64,000 nucleotides of DNA, taken from contig CAJJDN010000074.1 of assembly GCA_905182985.1 (NCBI GenBank), forward strand, positions 176,104-240,103. The letters run 5' to 3'. Made by a program: the position numbers and the translations under genes. The notes beneath the pieces are model-generated. The model was not told where the DNA came from. It did no database searches and worked only from the letters and a program-made list of their open reading frames with translations. Positions 61,869 to 64,000 of this stretch are shown here, piece by piece. Each line of letters begins with the position of its first letter. Position 1 is the first letter of the stretch. This DNA is from Paramecium sonneborni (lineage: Eukaryota; Ciliophora; Oligohymenophorea; Peniculida; Parameciidae).

Positions 61869-63145
61869 TCAATCTGATTATAATTATTATTGTAATTATT
61901 ATTATTATTATTATGAAAATTGATTGTCTTCTTCACCCTAAAATAAATAATATATTTTTACCACTTCTGTATTAAGAGGAGTATCACTAACAATATGATT
62001 ATTTTAAGTTGTGACTTCATACTTATTTGGATTATGAGGAGCTTTTTCAGTTGGAGATGCAAATTACATGTCAGCTAAAGCAGATTTCAATTAATCTAAT
62101 TTTTATTTTTAATCTTCATCCTCTTATGTCTAAGTGAATTATTATATCTCTTCTCTATTTAAATGAATTAAAATTTATACTCTTATTGTGCAGGTTATTC
62201 AACTGGAAATAGTGGTTTAGTTCCATCAGGATTCCAAGGACCAACATTTAAAGAAAGAGCATCTGTATTTTCACACTTTGAATTTCCACCCAAAAAATCA
62301 GGTAGATTATCAATATCTATATGTTTTAATAATTCATCCTTGTAACTTGAACCTAAAATAGTTATTTTATTTTTTGTTTTTTCATCTAACCAAATTTTTA
62401 TCATAGCCCAAATACCAGTAAACATCATTGGGGCATTAACAATATACATTCTTATAATATTTTATTATTCATATACTTTCCCAATATTTCAGGATAATTA
62501 TTTTAACCAACATTTGAGGCTAATTGAATAAAATTATAGACTTATTTTGAAACCATTTTCATTGATCCCCCTTTTAAATCCAATATAGTGAAGGTCTAAT
62601 CTATTCTTGTTCCTTTTGCTTAAGAACATGCTGGAAATATTCTTTTTAGCAATAATTCATATGATTGAATGTAATATTTAATTAATCTTTATTCAGAAGT
62701 GATTTCAAATAGTTTATTTAATTATAGCATTCCAATTCTTTCAATGTATATTGGTCTTCCCTTTAATTTATTAGAAATTTTAATACCATTTTATCTGTTT
62801 TGTGATAACCATGAGGATAGTAGGTTCTTACTTATGGTAATTCTTCAAACATATATGTCTAAGGTTATTTAAATATTACCATAATGTTATCAACATCATG
62901 TTCTTTACGCCATTTAATAAAATCATTAAACATGAGTTGAGTTTTGTTAATATCGAATTTTCTTGCTCTTAAAAACCTCAAGAGATATGGATCATCATAA
63001 ACTTTATCACTCAATCCCATGTTATTTACAATGTTTCTAAAATCAGCTAAAGCTTTTAATTAAGTTTGATTGCAATCACCAGGAAATCTAAAATGAATAT
63101 GTAATTAAGATATTACCCTGTATAATCTTTATCCTTTTTGCTCAT
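61869..63145 (-). CDS. Sec14 (CRAL-TRIO) lipid-transfer protein
   Basis: 374 residues after six introns (61938-61961, 62155-62180, 62451-62476, 62761-62786, 62859-62879, 63088-63116; 24, 26, 26, 26, 21 and 29 nt). CRAL-TRIO N: DDPYLLRFLRARKFDINKTQ and MFNDFIKWRKEHDVD. Lipid-binding domain: GRPIYIERIGML, FTILDLKGGSM, NNYPEILGKMYIVNAPMMFT and LPDFLGGNSKCENTD. The tail is acidic and ends in a Gln run spelled TAA. Sec14 proteins exchange phosphatidylinositol and phosphatidylcholine and support lipid signalling and Golgi traffic. This gene has the highest intron density in the window. Confidence 0.93.
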
Positions 63146-63230
63146 AATTTAAAGATTTAAAATTATTTATAATATATAAATATGTTTGATGTTAATTTGC
63201 GTATGGAACTATATATTTAATTTATGATAA

Positions 63231-64000
63231 TCAAGACTTAGCAAATTTCCAAATTCCATTTCCTTTATGTTCTACACCAACAAGACTGGCAGAATTGTAA
63301 AGAGATGTCCACAACTTTTTAGCATCTTAGTTATACAAATCACCAATAACTTATTTAACATAAACATTGGCTTCCTGTATATTCATAAAGATAAAAAATT
63401 ACTCTTGCATTATAATGAGGTAATTCTGAAAAAACATGATGAACAACATGAGTAGTACCAATTTCGAATTATAAAGCATCAATCCATAAAGGATAATTTC
63501 TATCAATTGTACATAAAGCACCTAAAATAAATTATTAAAATACCTTTTAACCATGTCCAAGCAGTTTCATCATAATGAGGAACATCAGCATCTGTATGTT
63601 ACAAGAATGTAATTATAGTTAACCACATATTTACAACTAAATATGGACCAATGTATAAAGCCATCACTTCAGCAAATGATGTTGCTTAATACCATTTATA
63701 AAGTCCATAAATAACTAAACACAATCCAATATTTGAAGCAGTCACTTTAACTAACATTTTTGGTGGGAATAACTAATTTGGTACTATAAAATGACTAGTG
63801 AATCCTCTTGCTGATCCTCCTGTAACACCCAATAAAAGATATAGAGGCCATCCCAATACTGCTATGTTGAATATCTAAACACAAGCAAATGATTCAACTC
63901 CCAAAATATCTTTCATTTTTTAATATATTTTCCCCATCTTTGAATCAATTATTACTGGATTATGTGTTTCACCTTCTGTTAAATGATTAGTCTTAGCATG
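63231..64000 (-). CDS. fatty-acid desaturase (omega-6/delta-12 type), 5' end cut by window
   Basis: Partial; the N-terminal part lies beyond 64000. Two introns (63375-63402, 28 nt; 63522-63543, 22 nt). The visible part begins HAKTNHLTEGETHNPVII, corresponding to the second His box region, then the membrane spans, HTDADVPHYDETAWTWLKGA, and the third His box IGTTHVVHHVFSELPHYNAR. Ends GVEHKGNGIWKFAKS with TGA at 63231. Di-iron membrane desaturases of the ER insert double bonds in acyl chains; the HVVHH and ...DRNYPLW pattern is of the FAD2/FAD3 type. Exact regiospecificity cannot be read from sequence. Confidence 0.92.

Noticed and set aside
1..64000. tRNA or rRNA genes, transposons, CRISPR arrays, prokaryotic promoters or ribosome-binding sites
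   Set aside because: No T-arm type motif, transposase frame, regular spaced repeat or operon layout was seen. The window is eukaryotic; short genes in series are independent, intron-bearing units.

Overview
The window looks like a piece of a ciliate macronuclear chromosome, most likely from Paramecium. It is very AT-rich and gene-dense. Conserved proteins (ribosomal protein S28, Spt16, a Piezo channel, an H+-pyrophosphatase, a Sec14 protein) read through only if TAA and TAG mean glutamine and TGA is the sole stop. About 75 tiny introns could be placed; almost all are 20 to 33 nt, begin GTA and end TAG or AAG, and removing them restores frame and homology. Standard-code reading finds only fragments. 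No tRNA, rRNA, CRISPR array or transposase was recognised. Gene models were built by hand translation with code 6; where the introns fit, exon lengths sum to a whole number of codons.

Layout. 1-8.6 kb: RPS28e (-), a coiled-coil protein (-), an EF-hand protein, a PSTAIRE CDK, a charged protein with an unresolved exon model, an alveolin-like V/P-repeat protein, a hypothetical and an HVA22/REEP protein. 8.7-13.9 kb: one 1,719-residue unknown (-). 14.7-16.7 kb: a membrane protein, a [2Fe-2S] ferredoxin and dynein light chain LC8. 17.0-19.3 kb: an exact 1,141-bp direct repeat around a single N, very probably an assembly artefact that duplicates one minus-strand gene. 19.4-27.2 kb: a complete Piezo channel of about 2,535 residues. 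27.3-29.1 kb: two tandem secreted SIMPL-domain proteins (-). 29.9-34.8 kb: a coiled-coil protein, Spt16 and a leucine-rich protein. 35.3-41 kb: a small MG-start protein (-), two four-TM proteins, a BET-like NET protein (-) and a NEK-like kinase with DFS in place of DFG. 41.6-44.7 kb: a USP7-like deubiquitinase. 44.8-46.9 kb: a tandem pair of an unknown family (-). 47.3-49.8 kb: a NASP-like histone chaperone (-) and a LAMMER kinase (-). 50.7-52.2 kb: a second NET-domain protein and a TVP23 protein (-). 53.2-57.9 kb: a possible small gene, a TDY MAP kinase (-), a coiled-coil protein whose stop overlaps the MAPK start (-), and a K+-independent H+-pyrophosphatase (-). 59-64 kb: a doubtful small ORF, a CK1-like pseudokinase, an acidic protein (-), a Sec14 protein (-) and a fatty-acid desaturase (-) cut by the window end.

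The genes do not form an operon or a single pathway. Their common themes are those of a ciliate cell: cell-cycle and ciliary kinases (CDK, MAPK, NEK, LAMMER, a CK1 relative), chromatin and histone handling (Spt16, NASP, two NET proteins), membrane mechanics and traffic (Piezo, tetraspan proteins, REEP, TVP23, Sec14, desaturase), cortex (alveolin-like) and vacuolar energetics (H+-PPase). Several intergenic gaps of 0.7 to 1.2 kb are long for this kind of genome and hold nothing I can recognise.
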